A program made the position numbers and the translations under genes. This document shows, one piece after another, positions 7,634 to 15,522 of a DNA stretch of 64,000 nt. This DNA comes from Leifsonia xyli (GTDB lineage Bacteria > Actinomycetota > Actinomycetes > Actinomycetales > Microbacteriaceae), in the NCBI GenBank assembly GCA_003243275.1, contig QFQR01000009.1, positions 1-64,000 of the forward strand, in the 5' to 3' direction. Numbering within the stretch: position 1 is the first letter of the stretch; every line of letters begins with the position of its first letter. The notes under the pieces were generated by a model. That model did not search any database and was not told the origin of the DNA. It saw nothing but the letters and a program-made list of their open reading frames with translations.

Positions 7634-8689
7634 GTGCTGCCCCCCGGACACCCCTTGACCGATGGCCGACTCGCGAACGCACCGTTCCTCCGCGCGGTGC
7701 GCGGTGAACGGCCCGAGCGCACGCCCGTCTGGTTCATGCGGCAGGCGGGCCGCTCGCTGCCCGAGTACCGCGAATCGCGCGCCGGGGTCGACATGCTCGA
7801 CGCCTGCCTCACGCCCGAGCTCGCCGCCGAGATCACCCTGCAGCCGGTGCGGCGGCACGGGGTCGACGCCGCCATCCTGTTCAGCGACATCGTCGTGCCC
7901 GTGCTGCTCGCGGGGGTCGACGTGCGCATCGTGCCGGGGCGTGGGCCGGTGCTCGACCAACCGATCCGCACGGCGTCCGAGGTGCTGAAGCTGCGCCCGA
8001 TCGACCCGGATGCGCTCGCGCCGATCGCGGAGGCGGTGCGGCTCACCGTCGCCGAGCTCGGCGGCACGCCGCTCATCGCCTTCGGCGGTGCCCCCTTCAC
8101 CCTCGCCTCCTACCTGGTCGAGGGTGGGCCGTCGAAGGACCAGCTGCGCGCCCGCTCGCTCATGTACTCCGACCCGCATGCCTGGGCGGCACTGCTCAAC
8201 TGGTGCGCCGATGTCACGGGCGCCTTCCTCCGCACGCAGATCGAGGCGGGCGCGAGCGCGGCGCAGCTCTTCGACTCGTGGATCGGCTCGCTCTCACGCC
8301 GCGACTACCAGCGTCGCGTCGCGCCTCATTCGAAGCGCGCGCTCGACGTGCTGCGCGGGCTCGAGGTGCCGAAGCTCCACTTCGGGGTCGGCAGCGGCGA
8401 GGTGCTCGACCTGCTGCCGGGCATCGGGGCGGATGCGGTCGGTATCGACTGGCGGCTGCCGCTCGACGAGGCGAGCGCACGACTCGGCGGCGGCATCCCG
8501 CTGCAGGGCAACATCGATCCGGCGCTGCTCGCCGCCCCCTGGCCGGTGCTGCAGGCGCACGTGGAGGATGTACTCGACCGGGGCCTCGCTGCGCCCGCCC
8601 ACGTCGCCAACCTCGGTCACGGGGTGCCGCCGGAGACCGACCCGGAGGTGCTCACGCGCATCGTGGAGCTCGTGCATGCCCGAGGGTGA
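7634..8689 (+). CDS. hemE: Uroporphyrinogen decarboxylase
   Basis: HemE removes four carboxyl groups from uroporphyrinogen III to give coproporphyrinogen III, in the cytoplasm. The signature FMRQAGRSLPEYR lies near residues 34-46. AFGGAPFTLASYLVEGG and a C-terminal NLGHGVPPETDP are also characteristic. The GTG at 7634 is preferred because GGAGGAUGG precedes it and the chain then starts, as in the family, a few residues before PFLRAVRGE. Longer readings add poorly conserved residues. At 351 aa it has the usual length. It heads the haem operon and overlaps hemY by 14 bases. Confidence 0.97.
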   Translation: MLPPGHPLTDGRLANAPFLRAVRGERPERTPVWFMRQAGRSLPEYRESRAGVDMLDACLTPELAAEITLQPVRRHGVDAAILFSDIVVPVLLAGVDVRIVPGRGPVLDQPIRTASEVLKLRPIDPDALAPIAEAVRLTVAELGGTPLIAFGGAPFTLASYLVEGGPSKDQLRARSLMYSDPHAWAALLNWCADVTGAFLRTQIEAGASAAQLFDSWIGSLSRRDYQRRVAPHSKRALDVLRGLEVPKLHFGVGSGEVLDLLPGIGADAVGIDWRLPLDEASARLGGGIPLQGNIDPALLAAPWPVLQAHVEDVLDRGLAAPAHVANLGHGVPPETDPEVLTRIVELVHARG

Positions 8690-9956
8690 ACCGCGCATCC
8701 GACGGATCGTGGTGGGAGGTGGGATCGCGGGCCTGATCGTCGCGCGCGAGCGTGTGCTCGCCGGCGACGATGTCGTGCTGCTCGAGGAACGCGACCGGCT
8801 CGGCGGTCAAATCGCACGACATTCCGTTGCAGGCATAGACCTGGACGCCGGGGCCGAAGCGTATGCGACGCGCGGGGAGGACATCCCTGCGCTGTTGCGC
8901 ACCCTGAAGCTCGACGGCGACGTCGTGCTGCCGGAGCCCGATCCCGCGTGGCTGTACCGCGCCGACGGCAGCGCCGTGCCCCTGCCCGCGACGAGCCTGC
9001 TGGGCATCCCCGGCGTGCCGCTCGCGCAGGACGTGATCGATGTGATCGGCGCCCGCTCCGCGATGCGCGCCCAGCTCGACGCGATGCTTCCCTCGCTCAT
9101 CGGGGCGAAGTCCGCCACTCTCGGCGAACTCGTGCGTCGCCGGATGGGTGCCCGTGTGCTCGACGCCCTCGTCGCCCCCGTCGTGCGCGGCGTGCACTCG
9201 GTGCACCCCGACGAGCTGCCGCTCGACCGCGCGAACCCCGGCCTTCGTGCCGCGCTGCTGCGGGAGGGCAACCTCGCGGGCGCCGTGCGCTCCTTGCGGT
9301 CCCGCGCCCCCGCCGGGTCGCTCGTCGCGTCCGTGCGCGGCGGGATGTTCCGCATGGTGGATGCGCTCGCGGCCGACCTCGCGCGTTTCGGCGTCGAGGT
9401 GCGGCTCGGCACCCGCATCGCCCGGGCGGACCCGGATGCCGTGGTCACCGCCGCCGGGGAGCGGATCGAGGGCGAGGTGGTGGTGGCAGCTCCGCTCGAC
9501 CCGGAGTCCCCGCGCACCCGGGTGACGGTCGCCACGATCGCCGTCGATGCCCCGTTCCTCGCGGAAGCGCCTCGCGGCACGGGTGTGCTCGTCACCGAGG
9601 GTGTTCCCGGGGTGGCGGCCCGCGCCCTCACCCACCTGACAGCGAAGTGGGCCTGGCTCGCCGAGGCCACGCCTCTGCAGCTCATCCGTCTCTCGTATGA
9701 CGCGGGTGTCGAGGTGACGGGCGCCCTCGCTCACCGCGACGCCCAGATGCTGCTCGGGCGCACCCTCCCGACTCCGCTCGACGTCGCGATCGTCGAATGG
9801 GAACGGGTCGGGCGCCGTCAGGATGCCGAACATGCCATTGACGGAATGCATCGGGTAGGCGAGGCTGAGTCGGGCACCGGACTCGCCTCCGTCGTCGCCT
9901 ACGCGCGATCGGTGGCAAATGCAATCCCCTCGGGCTCTGACGACGCCGAGGGTTAG
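8676..9956 (+). CDS. hemY: Coproporphyrinogen III oxidase (HemY/CgoX type)
   Basis: This is an FAD-dependent oxidase of 426 aa. The N-terminal dinucleotide-binding motif is VVGGGIAGLIVARE, then LLEERDRLGGQI, as in HemY. In bacteria using the coproporphyrin branch this enzyme oxidises coproporphyrinogen to coproporphyrin III, which the adjacent hemQ and hemH context supports. Family motifs also include PVVRGVHSVHPDELPLDRAN. The C-terminal part is slightly shorter than in Bacillus HemY, but the ending around DAEHAIDGMHRVGEAESGTG shows the expected final FAD-binding region. It starts inside the end of hemE, suggesting translational coupling. Confidence 0.93.
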   Translation: MPEGEPRIRRIVVGGGIAGLIVARERVLAGDDVVLLEERDRLGGQIARHSVAGIDLDAGAEAYATRGEDIPALLRTLKLDGDVVLPEPDPAWLYRADGSAVPLPATSLLGIPGVPLAQDVIDVIGARSAMRAQLDAMLPSLIGAKSATLGELVRRRMGARVLDALVAPVVRGVHSVHPDELPLDRANPGLRAALLREGNLAGAVRSLRSRAPAGSLVASVRGGMFRMVDALAADLARFGVEVRLGTRIARADPDAVVTAAGERIEGEVVVAAPLDPESPRTRVTVATIAVDAPFLAEAPRGTGVLVTEGVPGVAARALTHLTAKWAWLAEATPLQLIRLSYDAGVEVTGALAHRDAQMLLGRTLPTPLDVAIVEWERVGRRQDAEHAIDGMHRVGEAESGTGLASVVAYARSVANAIPSGSDDAEG

Positions 9957-10015
9957 TCTGGAGGCGGTCTCAGCGCTTCACCGTGCGTGCTGATTCGCGA
10001 AGAACGGAGCACCCC

Positions 10016-10324
10016 ATGAAAGGCAAGATCCTCTTCGTCGCCGGGCTCGGCGTCGGATACCTGCTCGGCACACGGGCCGGTCGTGAACGCTATGAGCAGA
10101 TCAAGACGTGCACCTCGAAGCTGTGGAACGCGCCCGTCGTGCAGCGTCGCGTCGACGACGTGCAGGAGTTCGTGAAGGACAAGGCGCCCGAGGTGGCCGA
10201 GTTCGTGGCCGACAACGCCAAGAAGGTCGTCGCGCAGGTCTCGGGCCGGTCGGCGGCCACCCCCGCGAAGAAGCCGGCGGCCCGCTCCACCACCAAGAAG
10301 CCGGCGACCGGCTCCGGCTCCTGA
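10016..10324 (+). CDS. Small YtxH-like protein
   Basis: This is a 102-aa protein from ATG 10016, with ACGGAGC upstream. The short hydrophobic N-terminus ILFVAGLGVGYLLGTRAGRE is followed by a charged helical region (VDDVQEFVKDKAPEVAEFV) and an Ala/Lys/Thr tail. This resembles the actinobacterial YtxH-like proteins, which have a membrane anchor then an amphipathic cytoplasmic part. It is the first of three small envelope genes between hemY and hemQ. Function is unknown. A stress-related membrane role is known only for distant relatives. Confidence 0.75.
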   Translation: MKGKILFVAGLGVGYLLGTRAGRERYEQIKTCTSKLWNAPVVQRRVDDVQEFVKDKAPEVAEFVADNAKKVVAQVSGRSAATPAKKPAARSTTKKPATGSGS

Positions 10325-10337
10325 GAGGCGTCCGGCC

Positions 10338-10763
10338 ATGACCGAAACCGGCACCCGCCCGGCCCCTCGCAAGCGCTCGCTCGTCGAGCTGCTCGCGAGC
10401 CTGCCCGAGCAGGTGCAGGAACTCGTGCAGCGCGAGATCGAGCTCGTCAAGACCGAGGTCGTCGAGAAGCTCAAGGCGCTCGGCACCGGGGCCGGCCTGC
10501 TGCTCGGTGCGGTCGTCACCGCGCTCTTCTTCATCGGGGTGCTGCTGACCCTCGCGATCATCGGCCTCAGCTATCTGCTCCCCGACTGGGCGGCCGCCCT
10601 CATCGTCGCGGGGGTGCTGCTGATCGTCGCCGTGATCCTCGGGCTCGTCGGCTACCGCATCCTGAAGCGCGGCATCCCGCCCGTTCCCACCGAATCCATC
10701 GCATCCATCAAGAAGGACATCCTCGCCATCAAGGGCGAGGGGAGACGAGGTACCGATGAATGA
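10338..10763 (+). CDS. Phage holin family membrane protein (Actinobacterial holin-X type)
   Basis: The 141 residues include an amphipathic N-terminus (SLVELLASLPEQVQELVQRE) and two membrane helices, around GAGLLLGAVVTALFFIGVLL and AALIVAGVLLIVAVILGLVG. A short charged tail follows. This matches the holin superfamily III proteins common in actinobacterial chromosomes. The name reflects weak similarity to phage holins and no lysis function is implied. It overlaps the next gene by eight bases and follows the YtxH-like gene by 13. The three are likely one transcript. Confidence 0.8.
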   Translation: MTETGTRPAPRKRSLVELLASLPEQVQELVQREIELVKTEVVEKLKALGTGAGLLLGAVVTALFFIGVLLTLAIIGLSYLLPDWAAALIVAGVLLIVAVILGLVGYRILKRGIPPVPTESIASIKKDILAIKGEGRRGTDE

Positions 10764-10995
10764 CGCCACCGCGGCCGCCAAGGCCGCAGCGACCCGCGCG
10801 CGCCACCAGCTCGCCGACACCCTCGACGGCATCGAGGACAAGTTCGACGTGCCCAAGCGGGCCGGCGAGCTCGTCGAGAACGCCAAGGCCTCCTACGAGA
10901 AGAACCCCGTGCCGTGGATCGTCGGGGCCGCCGCGGTCGGCGTGGTCGTCATCGGCCTCGTCGCCTGGGCGATCTTCGGCGGAGACGACGACTGA
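10756..10995 (+). CDS. DUF3618-like small membrane protein
   Basis: This 79-aa protein starts inside the end of the holin-like gene. The N-terminus AAAKAAATRARHQLADTLDG is a basic amphipathic helix of the kind seen in DUF3618 proteins, followed by one membrane helix (PWIVGAAAVGVVVIGLVAWA) and an acidic tail. The trio YtxH-like / holin-like / DUF3618 is a recurrent actinobacterial arrangement. Here it interrupts the haem operon between hemY and hemQ. The role is unknown and may involve envelope or division maintenance. Confidence 0.75.
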   Translation: MNDATAAAKAAATRARHQLADTLDGIEDKFDVPKRAGELVENAKASYEKNPVPWIVGAAAVGVVVIGLVAWAIFGGDDD

Positions 10996-11071
10996 CCGGT
11001 ACGGCGTGGGGCTCGCCCCCCGCCTGATCGGCCGATTCGCGCGGCTCGCGCGATAGGGGGAGGATGGACGG

Positions 11072-11737
11072 GTGACCCCCGAGAACCCGTCCGGATTCAC
11101 CCTGTGGGCCGTCTGGCGACGTGACCCCGCGAGCCGAGGGCCGGTCGACACCGCCGGACTCGCGGATGCCGTGGCCGCCGTCGAGGCGTCCGGCGTGGTG
11201 CTGCGCGGCCTCTACGACGTCTCGGGGCTCCGTGCCGACGCCGACCTGATGGTGTGGCTGACGGGCGACACCGCCGAGTCGCTGCAGGCGGCGCTGCGCA
11301 TCCTGCGCCGCGTCCCGGCGATCGCCGCCCTGCTGCCCACCTGGAACGCGCTCGGCGTGCATCGGGATGCCGAGTTCAGCCGGTCGCACGCGCCGAGCTT
11401 CCTGCGCGGGCTCCCCCCGAAGGGCTGGGTCACCGTCTACCCCTTCGTGCGCAGCTACGACTGGTACCTGCTGCCCGAAGAGGAGCGCCGCGCGATGCTC
11501 GCCGATCACGGCCGCAAGGGCTCCGAGTATGCGAGCGTGCAGGCCAACACGGTGGCGAGCTTCGCGCTCGGCGACTACGAGTGGATCCTCGCGCTCGAGG
11601 CCGACGAGGTCACCGAGCTCGTCGACCTCATGCGTCACCTGCGCAAGACGGAGGCGCGCCTGCACATCCGGGAGGAGGTGCCGTTCTTCACAGGTCGGCG
11701 CCTCGACATCGACGAGGTCGCGGAGGTGCTCTCATGA
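11072..11737 (+). CDS. hemQ: Coproheme decarboxylase (HemQ/ChdC)
   Basis: This 221-aa member of the chlorite-dismutase-like family converts coproheme to haem b with peroxide, the last step of the coproporphyrin pathway. Family features include FTLWAVWRR at the N-terminus, GLYDVSGLRADADLMVWL, and SYDWYLLPEEERRAML with the candidate catalytic Tyr in WYLLP. DHGRKG likely carries the haem-iron His. The GTG start at 11072 follows GGGGGAGG. The stop overlaps the hemH start as ATGA. Its presence shows that haem is made by the coproporphyrin route rather than through protoporphyrin. Confidence 0.95.
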   Translation: MTPENPSGFTLWAVWRRDPASRGPVDTAGLADAVAAVEASGVVLRGLYDVSGLRADADLMVWLTGDTAESLQAALRILRRVPAIAALLPTWNALGVHRDAEFSRSHAPSFLRGLPPKGWVTVYPFVRSYDWYLLPEEERRAMLADHGRKGSEYASVQANTVASFALGDYEWILALEADEVTELVDLMRHLRKTEARLHIREEVPFFTGRRLDIDEVAEVLS

Positions 11738-12858
11738 TCGAGACGACGGAGGCCAGCGGCCCGGAGCACGTGGAGACCCCGGTCGCCTACGACGCGATCC
11801 TGCTCGCGAGCTTCGGCGGTCCCGAGGGGCAGGACGACGTCATCCCGTTCCTGCGCAACGTGACGCGCGGGCGCGGCATCCCCGACGAGCGGCTCGAGGT
11901 CGTCGCCACCCACTATCGCCACTACGGCGGGGTGAGCCCCATCAACCAGCAGAACCGCGAGCTGAAGGTCGCGCTCGAGGCGGAGCTCGCGGCGCGCGGC
12001 ATCGCGCTGCCGGTGTACTGGGGCAACCGCAACTGGGGTCCGTTCCTCGCGGATGCGGTGCGCGAGGCCCACGCCGACGGTCACCGCACGCTCATCGGCG
12101 TCGCGACGAGCGCCTACGCGAGCTACTCGAGCTGCCGGCAGTACACCGAGGACTTCGTGACGGCCCTCGCCGACACGGGTCTCGCGGGCGAGGTGCGGCT
12201 CGACAAGGTGCGCCCCTACTTCGACCACCCCGGCTTCGTGACCCCCTTCGTCGAGGGGCTGCGCGGCGCGCTCGCCGAGCTCGCGGCGGCCGGCCACGCG
12301 CCCGAGCGCACGCGGGTGCTGTTCGCGACCCATTCGATCCCGATGACCGCCGCGATCGAGTCGGGCCCGGAGTTCGGTCCGGGTGGCGCCTACGAGGCGC
12401 AGCACCTGGCGGTGGCCGAGGTCATCATGCGGGAGGCAGGCGCGGGTGTCGACTGGGAGCTCGTCTACCAGTCGCGGTCGGGCCCGCCGAGCCAGCCGTG
12501 GCTCGAACCCGACATCAACGACGTCATCGAGGGCCTGCCGGCGCAGGGGGTGGAGGCGATCGTGATCGTGCCGCTCGGCTTCGTCTCCGACCACATGGAG
12601 GTCATGTGGGACCTCGACAACGAGGCCCTCGAATCCGCCGAGGAGGCGGGCATCGCGGCGCTGCGCATCCCGACGCCCGGCGTGCATCCGGCCTTCGTCG
12701 CGGGCCTCGTGGATCTCGTGCTGGAGCGGGTGAACGGAACCCCGGTCGCCGAGCGACCCGCCCTCACCGAGCTGGGTCCGTGGTTCGACGTGTGCCGTCC
12801 CGGATGCTGTGTCGGCGTGCACGCGAGTGTCACGACAGCCGCGGAGCACGTGTCGTGA
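11734..12858 (+). CDS. hemH: Coproporphyrin ferrochelatase
   Basis: HemH inserts Fe(II) into coproporphyrin III, supplying coproheme to HemQ. The 374 residues include LLASFGGPEGQDDVIPFLRN at the N-terminus, the catalytic-site motif ATHSIP, and VIVPLGFVSDHMEVMWDLD near the C-terminus. The tail contains VCRPGCC. Some actinobacterial ferrochelatases carry a [2Fe-2S] cluster, but the Cys spacing here does not let me confirm one. The ATG lies in the ATGA overlap with hemQ, and the stop overlaps the GTG of hemC. Confidence 0.96.
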   Translation: MIETTEASGPEHVETPVAYDAILLASFGGPEGQDDVIPFLRNVTRGRGIPDERLEVVATHYRHYGGVSPINQQNRELKVALEAELAARGIALPVYWGNRNWGPFLADAVREAHADGHRTLIGVATSAYASYSSCRQYTEDFVTALADTGLAGEVRLDKVRPYFDHPGFVTPFVEGLRGALAELAAAGHAPERTRVLFATHSIPMTAAIESGPEFGPGGAYEAQHLAVAEVIMREAGAGVDWELVYQSRSGPPSQPWLEPDINDVIEGLPAQGVEAIVIVPLGFVSDHMEVMWDLDNEALESAEEAGIAALRIPTPGVHPAFVAGLVDLVLERVNGTPVAERPALTELGPWFDVCRPGCCVGVHASVTTAAEHVS

Positions 12859-13772
12859 GTCCGCTGCGGCTGGGAACCCGGGGGAGCGCGCTCGCGCTCG
12901 CCCAGGCCGGAACGGTCGCCGCGCGCCTGGGTGCCGAGCTCGTCGTGATCGAGTCGGAGGGCGACCGCACGGATGCCTCGCTCGCCGAGCTCGGCGGTGC
13001 GGGCGTCTTCGCCGCGGCGCTGCGCGAGGCGCTGCTCGCGGGCGAGGTCGACGCGGTCGTGCACTCCTACAAAGACCTGCCCACCGCCGCGTTGCCGGGG
13101 CTCGTGGTGGCCGCCGTGCCGAAGCGGGCGGATGCGCGCGACGCGCTGTGCGCATCCGGCGGCCGCAGCCTGGATGCCCTGCCGTCGGGGGCGCGGGTCG
13201 GCACCGGCTCGCCGCGCCGCCGCGCGCAACTGCTCGGCCGTCGTCCCGACCTCGAGGTGGTCGACATCCGCGGCAACGTCGACACCCGACTCGGGCGACT
13301 CGACGCCGAAGACCCGGAGCGGCGCCTCGACGCGGTCGTGCTCGCCGCCGCCGGCCTCGACCGGCTCGGCCGCAGCGACGCGGTGAGCGAGCTGCTGAGC
13401 CTCGCCTCCTGGCCGACCGCTCCCGCGCAGGGGGCGCTCGCCGTGGAGACGCGGGCAGGCGACGCGAAGACGGTCGCGAAACTCGACCACGCCCCCAGCC
13501 GACTCGCGGCGGGGGCCGAGCGCGAGGTGCTCGCCCGGCTCGAAGCCGGGTGCGCCGCGCCGCTCGGCGCATCGGCGATCGTCGAGGACGGGCTGCTGTT
13601 CCTCTCCGCCCGCGTCTACTCGCTCGACGGCCAGGTGCAGCTGACGGCATCCCACGCCCTCTACCCGGAGGACGCGTCCGACCCGGCGGGCGAGCTCGCC
13701 GCGCGGGTCGCCGAGGAGCTGCTCGCGGCGGGTGCCGCCGAGCTGATCCCGGCCGGAGAGCTCGGGCGATGA
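12855..13772 (+). CDS. hemC: Hydroxymethylbilane synthase (porphobilinogen deaminase)
   Basis: This 305-aa enzyme polymerises four porphobilinogens to hydroxymethylbilane. It begins RLGTRGSALALAQAG. It has the loop VHSYKDLPT near residue 70 and GTGSPRRRAQL near residue 118. Cys233 in EAGCAAPLGASA is the expected attachment site of the dipyrromethane cofactor. The GTG start at 12855 overlaps the hemH stop (GTGA), and the stop overlaps hemD (ATGA). Length is normal. Confidence 0.97.
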   Translation: MSPLRLGTRGSALALAQAGTVAARLGAELVVIESEGDRTDASLAELGGAGVFAAALREALLAGEVDAVVHSYKDLPTAALPGLVVAAVPKRADARDALCASGGRSLDALPSGARVGTGSPRRRAQLLGRRPDLEVVDIRGNVDTRLGRLDAEDPERRLDAVVLAAAGLDRLGRSDAVSELLSLASWPTAPAQGALAVETRAGDAKTVAKLDHAPSRLAAGAEREVLARLEAGCAAPLGASAIVEDGLLFLSARVYSLDGQVQLTASHALYPEDASDPAGELAARVAEELLAAGAAELIPAGELGR

Positions 13773-14542
13773 ACGCCGCGACCGCGAAACCGGGCAAGCC
13801 GCTCAGCGGGTGGCGGGTGCTCGTGCCGCGCGGCGGCAAGTGGGGCGACTCGGTCGCGGCGACCGTGCGCGGCCACGGCGGCATCCCGGTGATCGCCCCG
13901 CTCATCAACTTCGCCTCCACCGACGACCCGGTGGCTCTCGCCAACGCGCTGCACGAGCTGCAGGACGGCCAGTTCGCGTGGCTCGTCGTGACGAGCGCCA
14001 CGACGGTGGATGTGCTGAACGGCCAGCGGGTGAAGGTGCCGGATGCCACCCGCATCGCCGCCGTCGGCGAGACGACCGCGGCGGCGCTGCAGCTGGCCGG
14101 CTACCGGGTCGACTTCTCGCCCACCTCCGACAACTCGGCGCGCGGGCTCGTGAAGGAGTGGCCGGACTCCGGCATCCGCGGGCGGGTGCTGATCCCGCAG
14201 TCCGACCTCGCCGAGCCGACCCTCGTGGCGGGGCTGTCGAAGCTCGGCTTCGCGGTCGAGTTCGTCACCGCCTACCGCACGGTCGGGGTGCCCGCCTCCG
14301 CGGAGGTCGCGCGCGATGTCGCCTCTGGTCGCATCCGGGCGATCCTGGTGACCTCGGGCTCGGTGGGCAGGCAGGTGGCGGAGCAGCTCGCGCCTCTGCC
14401 GGAGGAGACGGTCGTCGCGTGCATCGGCCCGCGTACCGCGTTCGACACGCGCGCCGCGGGTCTGCCCGTGCATGTGATCGCCGACGAGCGCAGCGCCGAC
14501 TCGCTCATCGCGGCGCTCGTCGAATACGCGGAGGCCGAATGA
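13769..14542 (+). CDS. hemD: Uroporphyrinogen-III synthase
   Basis: This 257-aa protein has the two-domain HemD pattern: LSGWRVLVPRGGKWGDSVAA at the N-terminus, WLVVTSATTVDVLN, IAAVGETTAAALQLAGYRVD, and the second-domain motif VTSGSVGRQVAEQL with VACIGPRTAFDTRAAG. It cyclises hydroxymethylbilane and inverts ring D. HemD sequences are weakly conserved, so the assignment also relies on its place between hemC and hemB, with four-base overlaps on both sides. Confidence 0.92.
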   Translation: MNAATAKPGKPLSGWRVLVPRGGKWGDSVAATVRGHGGIPVIAPLINFASTDDPVALANALHELQDGQFAWLVVTSATTVDVLNGQRVKVPDATRIAAVGETTAAALQLAGYRVDFSPTSDNSARGLVKEWPDSGIRGRVLIPQSDLAEPTLVAGLSKLGFAVEFVTAYRTVGVPASAEVARDVASGRIRAILVTSGSVGRQVAEQLAPLPEETVVACIGPRTAFDTRAAGLPVHVIADERSADSLIAALVEYAEAE

Positions 14543-15522
14543 ACGGCGCGCCCCTCATCCGTCCGCGGCGGCTGCGGCAGAGCGCGGCCTGGCGGCGGCT
14601 CACGCAGCAGACGCGGGTCTCGCCCGCGCAGCTCGTGCTGCCGATGTTCGTGGCCGAGGGGGCGGATCAGCCGCGTCCGATCGCGTCCATGCCGGGGGTC
14701 GTGCAGCACTCGCTCGACTCGTTCCGTGCGGAGCTGCAGCGGGCGGCGGCGGCCGGTGTCGGCGGCGTCATGCTGTTCGGGGTGCCGGAGTCGAAGGATG
14801 CGACGGGCTCGGGGGCGACCGATCCGGACGGCATCCTCAACCTCGCCACGCGCATCGCCGTGCAGGAGGTCGGCGACGCGCTCGTCGTGCAGACCGATCT
14901 CTGCCTCGACGAGTTCACCGACCACGGCCACTGCGGGGTGCTCGACGCCTCGGGCCTGGTCGACAACGACGCGACCCTCGTGCGCTACCGCGAGATGGCG
15001 ATCGCGCAGGCCGAGGCCGGCTCGCAGCTCGTGGGGCTCTCGGGGATGATGGACGGCCAGGTCGCCGCGGTGCGCGCGGCGCTGGATGCGGCGGGGGCGC
15101 CGGAGGTGCCGATCCTCGCCTACGCGGCGAAGTACGCATCCGCGTTCTACGGGCCGTTCCGTGAGGCGGTGCAGTCCTCGCTCGTGGGTGATCGGCGCAG
15201 CTACCAGCTCGATCCCTCGAACCGCCGCGAGGGCGCGCGCGAGGTGGCGCTGGATGTCGCCGAGGGCGCCGACATCGTCATGGTGAAGCCCGCGATGAGC
15301 TACCTCGACGTGCTCGCCGATGCCGCTGCGGCATCGCCCGTGCCGGTGTGGGCGTACCAGGTGTCGGGGGAGTACGCGATGATCGCGGCCGCCGCGCAAC
15401 AGGGCTGGATCGACGGCGACCGGGCCGTCGACGAGTCGCTCGTGTCGATCGTGCGTGCGGGCGCGGATGCCGTGCTCAGCTACTTCGCGGTGGATGCGGC
15501 CGAGCGTTGGGTGCGCGCGTGA
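14539..15522 (+). CDS. hemB: Delta-aminolevulinic acid dehydratase (porphobilinogen synthase)
   Basis: This 327-aa enzyme condenses two 5-aminolevulinates to porphobilinogen. The Schiff-base lysines are Lys198 (AYAAKYASAFYGPFR) and Lys250 (VMVKPAMSYLD). The metal-site segment reads DLCLDEFTDHGHCG. Two of the three zinc Cys of classical enzymes (residues 122 and 132) are present, and the middle one is Asp. From memory this is common in actinobacterial enzymes and may alter metal preference. Start and stop overlap the neighbours by four bases. Confidence 0.96.
   Translation: MNGAPLIRPRRLRQSAAWRRLTQQTRVSPAQLVLPMFVAEGADQPRPIASMPGVVQHSLDSFRAELQRAAAAGVGGVMLFGVPESKDATGSGATDPDGILNLATRIAVQEVGDALVVQTDLCLDEFTDHGHCGVLDASGLVDNDATLVRYREMAIAQAEAGSQLVGLSGMMDGQVAAVRAALDAAGAPEVPILAYAAKYASAFYGPFREAVQSSLVGDRRSYQLDPSNRREGAREVALDVAEGADIVMVKPAMSYLDVLADAAAASPVPVWAYQVSGEYAMIAAAAQQGWIDGDRAVDESLVSIVRAGADAVLSYFAVDAAERWVRA

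Noticed and set aside
11734..12858. [2Fe-2S] cluster in ferrochelatase
   Set aside because: The C-terminal VCRPGCC has Cys residues, but the spacing does not clearly match known cluster ligands, so I make no claim.
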